Assembly (NCBI GenBank): GCA_027692465.1
Contig: JAQEYU010000001.1
Coordinates: 1-64,000, forward strand
DNA: 64,000 nt
Source of the DNA: Enterococcaceae bacterium OF42-14pH9A
GTDB taxonomy: Bacteria; Bacillota; Bacilli; Lactobacillales; Enterococcaceae
Reading direction: 5' to 3'
The translations under genes and the position numbers were made by a program. Below are positions 8,235 through 15,772 of the stretch, one piece after another; the first letter of the stretch is position 1; the number at the start of each line of letters is the position of its first letter. Below the pieces are notes generated by a model that was not told where the DNA came from, made no database searches, and saw only the letters and a program-made list of their open reading frames with translations.

Positions 8235-9002
8235 TTAAATCAAGCGACGGCTAAAGATGAAAACGGCGCCCCAGACAGCTGCGACGATCAAGAGACCTGC
8301 CAATAAAATCGCCGGCAGACTGTCACTGACTGCCGCTGTACCGGTCAGCCATTCCAGATTGCGACTGCCTAAAGTAAAGGGATCGTAATCTTTGATCTTT
8401 TGAAAAATCCCCAAAAGCATCGATCCGCCTAACAGCAGGGCCATCAGCAGCAGACTTTGCATACCGTTGGCGGCGACAGCCGAGGCAGCCATCATCAGAC
8501 TGAGGAACAGGCAGCCATAGAGCCACAACAGCAGGCAGCTGGTCACTAAAGCGAGTTCGCCGCTTTCAGGAAAGAAGTAGCGGGTGTAGCCCCAACTGAC
8601 CAGAAAAGCCCAGCCAAATCCCAATGTCCAGGTACTCAGCAGATAAGCCGTTTTCCCGAAAACAACAGCCGTCCGGTTCAGTCCCTTGGTCAATAAGTTC
8701 ACTAATGTTCCGCTTTCTGCCTCACCGCACAAGGTATCAGCGTAAAATAAGACCAATGCCAGCAGTCCGAACTGCAGGCTGTTTTTGAAAAACTGGGTCC
8801 AGGCATCAGTGGCAGTGGGGGCCGGCAGTTTGAGGTCCATCCCTGCCGGTAATGCTGTTTTCATGATTTCCGGCATCAATTTGGCCAATGTAGGAGACAT
8901 GAGACCGATGGCCGTGAAGACTACCAGCAGGACCAAAAGCCGCTTGCGGCGCCAAGCCTCGAAAAACTCTTTTTTTACCAGAAGCAGGGTTTGTCTGATC
9001 AT
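8235..9002 (-). CDS. ABC-2 type transporter permease
   Basis: A 255-residue membrane protein starting MIRQTLLLVKKEFFEAWRRKRLLVLLVVF, the usual cytoplasmic start plus first helix of ABC-2 permeases. Further hydrophobic segments give six in total, and SGTLVNLLTKGLNRTAVVFGK is the conserved loop before the third helix. It forms the membrane half of an exporter with the ATPase encoded immediately upstream; the two genes overlap by four bases (8999-9002). The cargo (a peptide antibiotic, ion or lipid) cannot be read from the sequence. Confidence 0.9.
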   Translation of the reverse strand: MIRQTLLLVKKEFFEAWRRKRLLVLLVVFTAIGLMSPTLAKLMPEIMKTALPAGMDLKLPAPTATDAWTQFFKNSLQFGLLALVLFYADTLCGEAESGTLVNLLTKGLNRTAVVFGKTAYLLSTWTLGFGWAFLVSWGYTRYFFPESGELALVTSCLLLWLYGCLFLSLMMAASAVAANGMQSLLLMALLLGGSMLLGIFQKIKDYDPFTLGSRNLEWLTGTAAVSDSLPAILLAGLLIVAAVWGAVFIFSRRLI

Positions 9003-9925
9003 CCCTCAGCCACCACCTTCATGAATATTTGTTCCAGATCCGGTTCCACCAATCGGAAACTGCGAGGCAAAAGTGCCAGCTGTGGCAAAAGGGACAAGAG
9101 CAGACGCCCATCTGTTTCCGGTTGTGGTGCGTTGATCGTGAGACGGTTCTCCGTCGTTTGAAGCGGCTGGGGCAGCTCCGGTCGTGCTTTGAGGGCTGCG
9201 GCGAATGTGTCGCGATCGTTGTTGTCGGCAAAGCTCACTTCATATAAAAAAGCGCCGTACGATTGTTTGATCTGATCCAATGCCCCCGTCAGACGGATCT
9301 GGCCGTCATGGAGCAGCGCCACATGATCACAGATGGCTTCCACATCACTCAGAATATGAGTAGAAAAGAGGACGGTGGTTTTTTGGCGCAATCCGGCAAA
9401 AATATCCAGAAAGGCTCGCCGCCCCAGCGGGTCCAGCGCAGAAGTGGGTTCATCACAGATCAGGATTGCCGGCTCGTTCAAAAGCGCCTGAGCGAGTCCC
9501 AGACGTTGTTTCATCCCCCGAGAGTAACTGCCGATCTTCTTATTGACATCGGCGAGCCCCACCAAGGCAAGCAGCTCGGTAGTTCGTTGCTGGATCCGGG
9601 ACGGGGACATCCCGGTGATCTCACCGCATAGCCGCAGGTATTCGGTGGCCCGCATGTAAGAATAAAAGCCGGGCACGTCCGGCAGGTAGCCGATATGGCG
9701 ATTGGTCGCTGTCTTGCCCAGACGGACAGGTTCCCCCAAAACGGTAATCGTGCCGCTGTCAGGTGGCAAGAGCCCCAGTAACAGCTTCATGGTCGTTGTC
9801 TTGCCGGCACCGTTTTCACCGACGAAACCGAAAATGCTGCCTGCGGGAACTGTCAGATCCAGCTGTTGCAGAATGGTTTTTTGACCGAAGCGTTTGGTGA
9901 CTTGGTCCAGTGTGATGGCGTTCAT
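8999..9925 (-). CDS. ABC transporter ATP-binding protein
   Basis: A 308-residue ATPase of the drug/Na+ exporter (NatA/BcrA-like) class. Walker A is GENGAGKTTTMKLLLG at about residue 39, the Q-loop is YLPDVPGFY, the signature SYSRGMKQRLGLAQAL, and Walker B ILICDEPTSALDP with the H-loop FSTHILSDVEAICD. The C-terminal 90 residues are the usual regulatory tail. ATG 9925 is used because it overlaps the stop of the PLDc_N gene (ATGA, 9922-9925); the frame extends to 10000 without reason. It pairs with the permease downstream. Confidence 0.93.
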   Translation of the reverse strand: MNAITLDQVTKRFGQKTILQQLDLTVPAGSIFGFVGENGAGKTTTMKLLLGLLPPDSGTITVLGEPVRLGKTATNRHIGYLPDVPGFYSYMRATEYLRLCGEITGMSPSRIQQRTTELLALVGLADVNKKIGSYSRGMKQRLGLAQALLNEPAILICDEPTSALDPLGRRAFLDIFAGLRQKTTVLFSTHILSDVEAICDHVALLHDGQIRLTGALDQIKQSYGAFLYEVSFADNNDRDTFAAALKARPELPQPLQTTENRLTINAPQPETDGRLLLSLLPQLALLPRSFRLVEPDLEQIFMKVVAEG

Positions 9926-10128
9926 TCTTCTGCCCCTTTTCCGAATGCAAAATAGCAGATCGGTCCGATAAAAGACAGCAGGGCGCAGACAATCACCCAC
10001 ATCGGTTTATTGCCGAAGCGGTAGTGGGGATGCCGCAGCACATCCACGATGGCAAAGAGCGCCAGACCCAGTTGCAAAATTATCAGCGGGATCAGTACGG
10101 GCAGGTATTCATTCAAATCAATAGTCAT
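9922..10128 (-). CDS. Small PLDc_N-domain membrane protein
   Basis: Sixty-eight residues with two membrane helices (YLPVLIPLIILQLGLALFAIVDVL and MWVIVCALLSFIGPICYFAFG) joined by the conserved RHPHYRFGNK turn and ending GKGAEE. This is the phospholipase-D nuclease N-terminal (PLDc_N) domain standing alone, common next to ABC exporters of GntR-controlled operons. AGGAGG precedes ATG 10128. It is encoded first after the regulator and is translationally coupled to the ATPase gene. Confidence 0.88.
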   Translation of the reverse strand: MTIDLNEYLPVLIPLIILQLGLALFAIVDVLRHPHYRFGNKPMWVIVCALLSFIGPICYFAFGKGAEE

Positions 10129-10314
10129 GAGTAGTTCCTCCTTTTTAGTGACAGGTCAGGTCTCGAGAAAGTCCGATGGCGGCGACTTGCCGGAAGCCAG
10201 GGATAAAAAAACAGCATAAAATAGTACCGATTGCGCAGCTGCGACCTAAACTTGCGGCCAACGCGTTTTCAGATACGTCGGAATAACAAGATTTCTATAG
10301 CTTTTTAAGCCGTG

Positions 10315-10722
10315 TCAGTCACTTTGTTCCGCTAAGGGAGCCTCTGCTTCTTTTTCAAAGGTCTGCCAGATGGCGGCGACTGTCGTTTCCAACTCGATTT
10401 TTGGCAGTTGCCGTACTTTGGCTTCGGCTAACAGCAGCGCCAGACGCTGTTCCCAATCCTGGCGGCCGCTTTCTTTAAATGGGGGCGGTTGGGTCACGAT
10501 GGAACCTTTGCGGCGATCCGTCACCAGATAGCCGGCGTCTTTCAACAGATTGTAAGCTTTGGAAATGGTCATCGTATTGACTCCCAGCTCATCGGCCAGT
10601 TGGCGGACGGTAGGCAGCATTTCACCGATGGCCAATTCCTGCCGGGCGATCCCTAAGATGATTTGATCGCATAATTGCTGATAAATGGGTGTCTCCGAGC
10701 GGGTATCGATTTCAAGCAGCAT
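10315..10722 (-). CDS. GntR-family regulator, YtrA type
   Basis: The 135-residue protein has a winged-helix GntR DNA-binding domain (PIYQQLCDQIILGIARQEL, then LPTVRQLADELGVNTMTISKAYNLL recognition region) and a short C-terminal helical tail. The short tail with no ligand-binding domain is typical of the YtrA/YhcF subfamily, which represses an adjacent ABC transporter operon until cell-wall antibiotics are met. Start 10722 follows AGAGGTG; the longer frame to 10860 runs through the promoter. The operator (next entry) overlaps its own promoter. Confidence 0.9.
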   Translation of the reverse strand: MLLEIDTRSETPIYQQLCDQIILGIARQELAIGEMLPTVRQLADELGVNTMTISKAYNLLKDAGYLVTDRRKGSIVTQPPPFKESGRQDWEQRLALLLAEAKVRQLPKIELETTVAAIWQTFEKEAEAPLAEQSD

Positions 10723-10733
10723 AAAATCACCTC

Positions 10734-10767
10734 TTTGTATTATAAATGTTAATACAAATAATACAAA
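10734..10767 (-). promoter_or_regulatory. Promoter and GntR operator of the ABC operon
   Basis: TTTGTATTA (10734-10742) and TAATACAAA (10750-10758) form a perfect 9-base dyad with a 7-base centre. A third half site, TAATACAAA, follows directly at 10759-10767. On the minus strand a TATAAT (10739-10744) lies inside the dyad, 16 bases after TTGTAT, so repressor binding would cover the -10 box. Autoregulation by the YtrA-type protein is inferred. Confidence 0.75.
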
Positions 10768-10951
10768 AACGCAAATCAGACTGCTTGAGACGAGAACGCC
10801 GAAAAAACAAAAAATCGGATTCAGCCGACGGTCCCACAGCTGATCCGTGCCGGTTTTCAATCTGAAGAGAAAACAAGGATTCTGTTAAAGGCGACATGGT
10901 TTTTACAGAATTTTTGCACATTATTTGTTTTCAAAAAATCAAAGGAGTACA

Positions 10952-11050
10952 ATGGTTCTCGTAAGTGTCTCGGCTGTCGTCATAACGGCTGCCGGATGCA
11001 GTAAAGAAGGGCCGACTGTTGTCAGGGGACTGCAGCGGCGCTTCTCATGA
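10952..11050 (+). CDS. Possible 32-aa leader peptide of pepC
   Basis: ATG 10952 follows AAAGGAG at five bases and opens a 32-codon frame (MVLVSVSAVVITAAGCSKEG...) with a hydrophobic start. Its TGA at 11048-11050 overlaps an in-frame pepC ATG at 11047 (ATGA), the classical arrangement for translational coupling. It may be a leader peptide or chance; I know no homologue. Confidence 0.35.
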   Translation: MVLVSVSAVVITAAGCSKEGPTVVRGLQRRFS

Positions 11051-11067
11051 ATGAAAGGATGGATCAC

Positions 11068-12396
11068 ATGTCAGAAATCACCAAAGAAATGACAACCAAA
11101 TTCGCGGACGATTTCAATGCCAACAATAAACACAATGCTTTGGCGCGCAGCGTTATCAAAAACGGGATCACCGCTTCCGCAGAAAACTTCGAGACACAAA
11201 TCAACAATGTCCCGGTTTTCTCCGTAGACTTGGCTACCGGGAAAGTTGCCAACCAAAAACAATCCGGCCGCTGCTGGATGTTTGCTGCGTTGAACACCTT
11301 CCGCCACAAAATGCTCAACAGCTTCAAGCTCAAGGACTTCGAATTGTCCCAAAACTACACTTTTTTCTGGGATAAGTATGAAAAAGCCAATTATTTTTAT
11401 GAAAATATCCTGGCGACTGCCGATCAGGACATGACGAGCCGTAAAGTGGCCTTCCTGCTGCAAACGCCGCAACAAGACGGCGGCCAATGGGATATGATTG
11501 TTTCCATCTTCCAAAAATACGGCGTAGTTCCGAAAACGGTGATGCCGGAAAGCAGCAACTCTTCCAACTCTCGGGATTTGAACAACTACCTGAACAAACT
11601 GCTGCGCAAAGACGCAGTTACCTTGCGGACAATGGTATCTGAAGGCAAATCAGCTGCTGAGATCCAAGATGCCAAAGACGGTATGCTGCAAAATGTCTAC
11701 AATTTCCTGGCTATGTCTTTGGGGACACCGCCGACTGAATTCGATTTTGAATACCGGGACGAAGACAAAAACTACCATATCGACCAACAGCTGACTCCGC
11801 AAAGCTTTTATGAAAAATATGTCGGTGTCGATTTGAACGACTACGTGTCGATCATCAATGCGCCGACTGCTGACAAACCGTATGACAAATCCTACACCGT
11901 GGAAATGCTGGGTAATGTTGTCGGCGGCAAAGATGTCAAATATCTGAATGTGGATATGACCACCTTTAAAAAGCTGGCTATTGCACAATTGGAAGCCGGC
12001 GAGTCGGTCTGGTTCGGATGTGATGTGGGTCAATCCTCCACTCGGGAATCCGGTATCATGGCTTTGGATGCTTACGATGTGAATGATTTGTTTGATATCG
12101 ACTTCACGATGACCAAAGCGCAACGTCTGGACTTCGGCGAAAGCTTGATGACTCACGCTATGGTCTTGACCGGAGTGGACATTGTGGATGGTAAATCCAC
12201 AAAATGGAAAGTCGAAAACAGCTGGGGCGAAAAAGTCGGCGACAACGGTTTCTTCGTCGCTTCCGATGACTGGATGGACGAGTACACTTATCAAATCGTC
12301 GTGCGTAAAGAATTTCTGACTGCTGAACAACTGGCAGCCTTCGAAGCAGCACCGACCGTTTTGGCACCTTGGGACCCAATGGGAGCATTGGCGTAG
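11068..12396 (+). CDS. pepC: Aminopeptidase C (bleomycin-hydrolase-like cysteine peptidase)
   Basis: A 442-residue C1B-family cysteine aminopeptidase that trims N-terminal residues from peptides in the cytoplasm, as a homohexamer in known relatives. The active-site Cys is in QKQSGRCWMFAALN (about residue 69), the His in LMTHAMVLTG and the Asn in VENSWGEKVG. The C-terminus WDPMGALA, which reaches into the active site in the family, is intact. ATG 11068 has AAAGGA eight bases upstream; ATG 11047 is an alternative. The prophage is inserted in the last ten codons, so the 3' end is partly or wholly phage-derived, and the gene no longer has its own terminator. Confidence 0.95.
   Translation: MSEITKEMTTKFADDFNANNKHNALARSVIKNGITASAENFETQINNVPVFSVDLATGKVANQKQSGRCWMFAALNTFRHKMLNSFKLKDFELSQNYTFFWDKYEKANYFYENILATADQDMTSRKVAFLLQTPQQDGGQWDMIVSIFQKYGVVPKTVMPESSNSSNSRDLNNYLNKLLRKDAVTLRTMVSEGKSAAEIQDAKDGMLQNVYNFLAMSLGTPPTEFDFEYRDEDKNYHIDQQLTPQSFYEKYVGVDLNDYVSIINAPTADKPYDKSYTVEMLGNVVGGKDVKYLNVDMTTFKKLAIAQLEAGESVWFGCDVGQSSTRESGIMALDAYDVNDLFDIDFTMTKAQRLDFGESLMTHAMVLTGVDIVDGKSTKWKVENSWGEKVGDNGFFVASDDWMDEYTYQIVVRKEFLTAEQLAAFEAAPTVLAPWDPMGALA
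12367..12396. other. attL: left prophage junction in the last codons of pepC
   Basis: These 30 bases encode PWDPMGALA-stop. The same nine residues and a stop are encoded at 54637-54666 with five of ten codons changed silently (GAC/GAT, CCA/CCG, GGA/GGT, TTG/CTG, TAG/TAA). The integrase gene starts its 3' end 72 bases to the right. The exact crossover must lie in a short identical block (CCTTGGGA or TGGCGTA). Confidence 0.75.
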
Positions 12397-12424
12397 CAAG
12401 GTTTCTAGCTCCTTAAACCTCTAG

Positions 12425-12445
12425 GGGGGCAAAAAGGGGGCAAAA
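12425..12445. repeat. Integrase arm-site repeat, left copy
   Basis: The motif GGGGGCAAAA(A) occurs twice in tandem here, and the identical 21 bases recur at 54503-54523, just inside the right junction. Tandem motifs of this kind flank the core of attachment sites used by tyrosine integrases with an N-terminal arm-binding domain. Confidence 0.7.
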
Positions 12446-12467
12446 ATAATTTATTTTTAAGACCTGG

Positions 12468-13682
12468 TTATAGCTCGTTGAGAGTATTGACCAGGTCTGT
12501 TTTTTGCTTTCTAGTAACGTGCATATAAATTTTTTCCGTAGTTTCTCTGTCCTCATGACCCACTCGATCCATTATTACTTGAATGGGTACGCCTTTTTCG
12601 GCAAGCATGCTGATGTGAGTATGGCGGAAGACGTGAGTGCTAACTTTTGTTGATGTTTTAAATTCGAGGTGATGATCGTTAATAAATCCATTGATGGTTC
12701 CTAGGTCATAAGGTCGGTCGTTGGCGGTGACGAAAAGGAAGTCTGTGTTCTTTTCTTTCAAGAAATGATTATGATACATTCGGTCTTTTAAGATTTGGAT
12801 AGGGGCATCTCCGAGTTCAATCGTTCGAAAGGAGCGCCTAGTTTTCGGAGGAACTTTCTGTCCTCTTGTTATACTGCGGTGCGCATGATCATACGTGCCA
12901 TGTATGTCTAAAAGAAAATCGTCGTGAAAGTTCTTGGTTTCCAGAGCAATCACTTCGCCAAATCTCATCCCTGTGTAGTATTGCATTTTGAGAATTTGCG
13001 TATAAAGAGGGTTGTATCCTTCGAGGACTTCAAAGATTTGTTCTGCTTCGGTTCTTTCTAGGTATTTGGGAACTTGCTCTTGTGTAAGGTCCTCAACTGT
13101 TTTTGCGGGAGTAATAATTTTGGAGAGGTTGATGGCATCTAAATTTTTAATGTATCGTTTTTTATAGGCTAGATTAAAAGCACCGCGGATGATGGCGCGG
13201 AATCGTTTGACATAACTTTTTTCATATTCAAAATCAAAGATCATGCGGTCATAGAAAGCTTGTAAATCTTCAAACTTGATATCTTGAATTAACATATTCT
13301 TTTCAATCACCATAAATTCATTCAATAAACCATCAATCCCGTAGCTGTAGCCTGAAATGGTAGATCCTTTTTTGTGTGCTTTAGATTTCGGATTTTGAAT
13401 CAGCTCAAACCATTCGTGGATCATATCTTCCAAAGTCTTCTCATTTGGGATGATTCCTTCTTTTTTTACAGTGTCATCTAGATTTTTTTTGTCTTCGTAA
13501 TCATCAAGTATTTTTTTTATTTTTTCATTCAGTTCTCGTTGAGCCGTATTAGCTGCCTGTTTTGTATTTTTAGCAAGTCGAACAGATACTTTTTTTGTTT
13601 TCCCTGTTGCAGGGTCAGGGTAACGTTCGATATACTTATACACTGTTTCACCATTTTTAGTAGTTCTTTTTTCTGTCCACAT
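12468..13682 (-). CDS. int: Prophage tyrosine integrase
   Basis: A 404-residue tyrosine recombinase. Residues 1-60 are the basic arm-type DNA-binding domain, residues 85-185 the SAM-like core-binding domain, and the rest the catalytic domain with Arg240 (TGMRFGE), His350/Arg353 (HVFRHTH), His376 (VGHED) and Tyr386 (EKIYMHVT). It would cut and join the pepC attachment site. ATG 13682 follows AGGAGGAAATCAT. The gene points toward pepC and sits directly inside attL, the usual place in temperate phages of Firmicutes. Confidence 0.96.
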   Translation of the reverse strand: MWTEKRTTKNGETVYKYIERYPDPATGKTKKVSVRLAKNTKQAANTAQRELNEKIKKILDDYEDKKNLDDTVKKEGIIPNEKTLEDMIHEWFELIQNPKSKAHKKGSTISGYSYGIDGLLNEFMVIEKNMLIQDIKFEDLQAFYDRMIFDFEYEKSYVKRFRAIIRGAFNLAYKKRYIKNLDAINLSKIITPAKTVEDLTQEQVPKYLERTEAEQIFEVLEGYNPLYTQILKMQYYTGMRFGEVIALETKNFHDDFLLDIHGTYDHAHRSITRGQKVPPKTRRSFRTIELGDAPIQILKDRMYHNHFLKEKNTDFLFVTANDRPYDLGTINGFINDHHLEFKTSTKVSTHVFRHTHISMLAEKGVPIQVIMDRVGHEDRETTEKIYMHVTRKQKTDLVNTLNEL

Positions 13683-13797
13683 TATGATTTCCTCCTATTT
13701 TCTGCTAAAATAGGGCATAAGAAATAGGCCTATTTTAGGCTTGTTTTTTCGCAAGGCATTTCCCGCCGGTCGCCAAACTAGTCGGGGGATGTCTTTT

Positions 13798-14196
13798 TTA
13801 TTGTCCAAATTCAAGAAATGCTTCTCGAACGATTGGGGCCATGTTCATGCTAAGAGCGTTTTTTTCAATGAAGTCTAAGTAATTAACCGTTGACGGATTG
13901 GCCTCTGGTAATTCCATGTATTGCCTAACTAAATGACGTATCATGAATTCTTCCGCCTCATTTTCCATCTTTGCGTGCATCGCAAATGTAGCGCAATAGA
14001 GAGCTTCGTTTTTCTGATGTTTTGCAGCATGCCCGAGTTCGTGCAAAAGGGTCTTGGTCATCTCATATTCGTTGAGCCCGGAACACAGCACGACCAAGTT
14101 GTAAGTTGCAATATAGTGGCCATTATCGTCAAGATTGGGGTCATAGATGATTGTAACTTTCAGTTCTTCAATGATTTCCTTAATACGTTTGTCCAA
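13798..14196 (-). CDS. ImmA/IrrE-type metallopeptidase
   Basis: A 132-residue protein with the zinc-peptidase helix LLHELGHAAKH (HExxH, about residues 46-56) and the third-ligand region ENEAEEFMIRHLV, the layout of ImmA/IrrE. Family members cleave or inactivate the neighbouring phage repressor during induction. It follows the repressor gene by 14 bases in the same orientation, as in ICEBs1 and many siphophages. Start codon is TTG or ATG 14196 within the gap; I see only a weak ribosome site. Confidence 0.88.
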   Translation of the reverse strand: MDKRIKEIIEELKVTIIYDPNLDDNGHYIATYNLVVLCSGLNEYEMTKTLLHELGHAAKHQKNEALYCATFAMHAKMENEAEEFMIRHLVRQYMELPEANPSTVNYLDFIEKNALSMNMAPIVREAFLEFGQ

Positions 14197-14210
14197 AAAC
14201 AGCCACCTGC

Positions 14211-14582
14211 CTACTTTCTCGATTTCAAATATCCTTCAATGATGCCTTTTAAGATTTCCCGATCGTTGTCAGTGATAGGATCCCCGCTATAAGACATTAC
14301 AGAGGCGAGAGCGGCTTTGATTTTTTCATCATCTGTCATCGTATCTCTGAAATCTTCTTCTGGGTCAGATGCAGGCCACGGGTCCTTTCGGTCAGTTCGC
14401 CCCAAAAGATAATCCACAGATACATCGAAGTACCCCGCAACTTTTTCAAGAGGTTCGGAATTAGGTTTAGCACTTGCCCATTTTGATACTGATCCATTTG
14501 ATAGATTTAAGTCTCTTTCTAGCTGGGCGATACTGATCTTTCGTTGGCGTGCCAGCTCTTTTACGCGATCGTAGATATTCAT
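14211..14582 (-). CDS. CI-like phage repressor (XRE helix-turn-helix)
   Basis: A 123-residue protein: residues 1-62 are an XRE helix-turn-helix (ISIAQLERDLNLSNGSVSKWASAKP) ending FDVSVDYLLGRTD; the rest is acidic and helical and has no LexA-like peptidase site, so it fits control by the adjacent ImmA-like peptidase rather than self-cleavage. GGAGG lies eight bases before ATG 14582. It is divergent from cro, with 242 bases of regulatory DNA between. Confidence 0.92.
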   Translation of the reverse strand: MNIYDRVKELARQRKISIAQLERDLNLSNGSVSKWASAKPNSEPLEKVAGYFDVSVDYLLGRTDRKDPWPASDPEEDFRDTMTDDEKIKAALASVMSYSGDPITDNDREILKGIIEGYLKSRK

Positions 14583-14617
14583 GTGTAAAAACCTCCGAAA
14601 TAAATCAGAGAATATCA

Positions 14618-14651
14618 TTGACATTAGAATTAGTTCTGTGATATATTCTAA
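14618..14651 (+). promoter_or_regulatory. Early lytic promoter with operator dyads
   Basis: TTGACA (14618-14623), 18 bases, then TATATT (14642-14647) preceded by TG (extended -10). The inverted repeat TTAGAAT (14624-14630)/ATTCTAA (14645-14651) brackets the spacer, and AGAATTAGTTCT inside is itself nearly symmetric. A second dyad, TCTA-ATGA-TAGA, lies near 14743-14754. They are likely CI/Cro operators. A leftward extended -10 (TGaTATTCT, about 14609-14617) could serve the repressor gene. Confidence 0.65.
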
Positions 14652-14824
14652 ATGTGCTTGGGAGGCACTACCATTCAGACCATATATTTTCGAGCTATTT
14701 CTAGTGTGATGAAGCATCCTCTAGATTAGATTATTTTCTATGCTCTAATGATAGAATTTATTCGGAGATAAGTCAATAGATTTAGATGAAAAATATACGG
14801 TCTGATTCGATAGGAGGGTGAGAA

Positions 14825-15055
14825 ATGCTTTATGAAAAGATTAAGGAAATGGCGGCACAAAGAAAAGTCTCGATTGCGGAATTAGAGAGAACTCTGGATT
14901 TTCCAAATGGGATGATTAGTAAGTGGACCACGGCTTCACCGAATTCAGCAAATCTTTACAAAGTAGCGAAGTACTTCGGTGTATCCATGGAAAGTCTAGT
15001 GGGTGAAGAAAGAGAGGTGACAAAAGATGCCGAAACCCGTTCAGGTGAATCTTGA
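14825..15055 (+). CDS. Cro-like XRE regulator
   Basis: A 76-residue helix-turn-helix protein (VSIAELERTLDFPNGMISKWTTASP) closely parallel to the N-terminal domain of the CI protein encoded opposite it, including the ending FGVSMESLVGEE. The two probably bind the same operators. AGGAGGGTGAGAA precedes ATG 14825. It is the first gene of the rightward early transcript and overlaps the next gene by 29 bases. Confidence 0.9.
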   Translation: MLYEKIKEMAAQRKVSIAELERTLDFPNGMISKWTTASPNSANLYKVAKYFGVSMESLVGEEREVTKDAETRSGES

Positions 15056-15293
15056 TGAAGTGGAACAGAATCCGGACCGTGCAGCGATTAAGTACGGAAA
15101 CAAAGAAGTGGTCCAGAAGATGTACTCTATCACGAAGGCCAGTCTCGAGAAATGGTTGGCTTTGATGCAGGACAGACCTGAGTTTGCTCAAGGTCTTCTG
15201 CATCCGACACACAAGATTGTGCTAATTGAATTAGATGTTTTTGACGAGTTTGTCAGATGGATGGATAAAAACAGATACCGGAGGAGAAGTTGA
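15027..15293 (+). CDS. Putative phage DNA-binding (excisionase-like) protein
   Basis: Eighty-eight residues, with a likely winged-helix region: KYGNKEVVQKMYSITKASLEKWLALM, then a basic/hydrophobic strand HKIVLIELDVFDEFVRWMDKNRYRRRS. The end IxxxxxDEFVRWMDKN resembles excisionase/MerR-type helix-turn-helix proteins of phages. GAGAGGTG precedes ATG 15027. The placement after cro also suits an excisionase or early regulator. The assignment is from pattern only. Confidence 0.6.
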   Translation: MPKPVQVNLDEVEQNPDRAAIKYGNKEVVQKMYSITKASLEKWLALMQDRPEFAQGLLHPTHKIVLIELDVFDEFVRWMDKNRYRRRS

Positions 15294-15469
15294 TGGAGAA
15301 AGATCACACGTTTGCAGCAATTTTAGTTACAACACTTTTAGGTGGATACGCCACTGTTTTGATTTTCGTCGCGGAGTATTCGAGGATGTCAGCTCTGTGT
15401 TTGACGTGGGCGCCAATCATCCTACTGGGCACGTACCTAATCGGTAAAAAAGTGGGGAGGGAGGAATAA
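15293..15469 (+). CDS. Small two-helix membrane protein, 58 aa
   Basis: ATG 15293 overlaps the preceding stop (TGATG) and follows GAGGAG. The product has two hydrophobic stretches (FAAILVTTLLGGYATVLIFV and ALCLTWAPIILLGTYLIG) and a basic-acidic tail KKVGREE. I do not recognise it. It sits in the early operon with overlapping genes on one side and abuts the next start, so it is likely to be real. Confidence 0.7.
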   Translation: MEKDHTFAAILVTTLLGGYATVLIFVAEYSRMSALCLTWAPIILLGTYLIGKKVGREE

Positions 15470-15727
15470 GTGAGTAGCGATGTAGAAACGCATCTGGGAA
15501 ATTTGGAAACCTTGACTACAGATCTCGAACAAGTAGTTGATGTTTTAATCGTAGCCTCAGATTTATTTGCAAGGTTACCTCGAGAGTTTAAACAAGGGCA
15601 GAGTCTAGTGGATGTAGCTGTAACTAGCCTACAAAATATTCTTGCAGAAACGCAAGACGAACTAACTATGACTCAAGATTGCATAAAAAAACTGACTCCG
15701 CCTGCAAGCAATGAGTCAGTTCAGTAA
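15470..15727 (+). CDS. Small helical protein of the early operon, 85 aa
   Basis: GTG 15470 immediately follows the previous stop, with GGGAGG upstream. The product is acidic and almost wholly helical, with heptad-like spacing (LGNLETLTTDLEQVVDVLIVASDLF), and could form a coiled coil. No known domain is recognised. Confidence 0.65.
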   Translation: MSSDVETHLGNLETLTTDLEQVVDVLIVASDLFARLPREFKQGQSLVDVAVTSLQNILAETQDELTMTQDCIKKLTPPASNESVQ

Positions 15728-15772
15728 AAACTATTCAAGTGCATTATAGCACGATTCGGAGGTGGAAAGACC

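Noticed and set aside
11650-12399. 249-aa minus-strand frame over pepC
   Set aside because: Shadow of pepC, which has all catalytic motifs.
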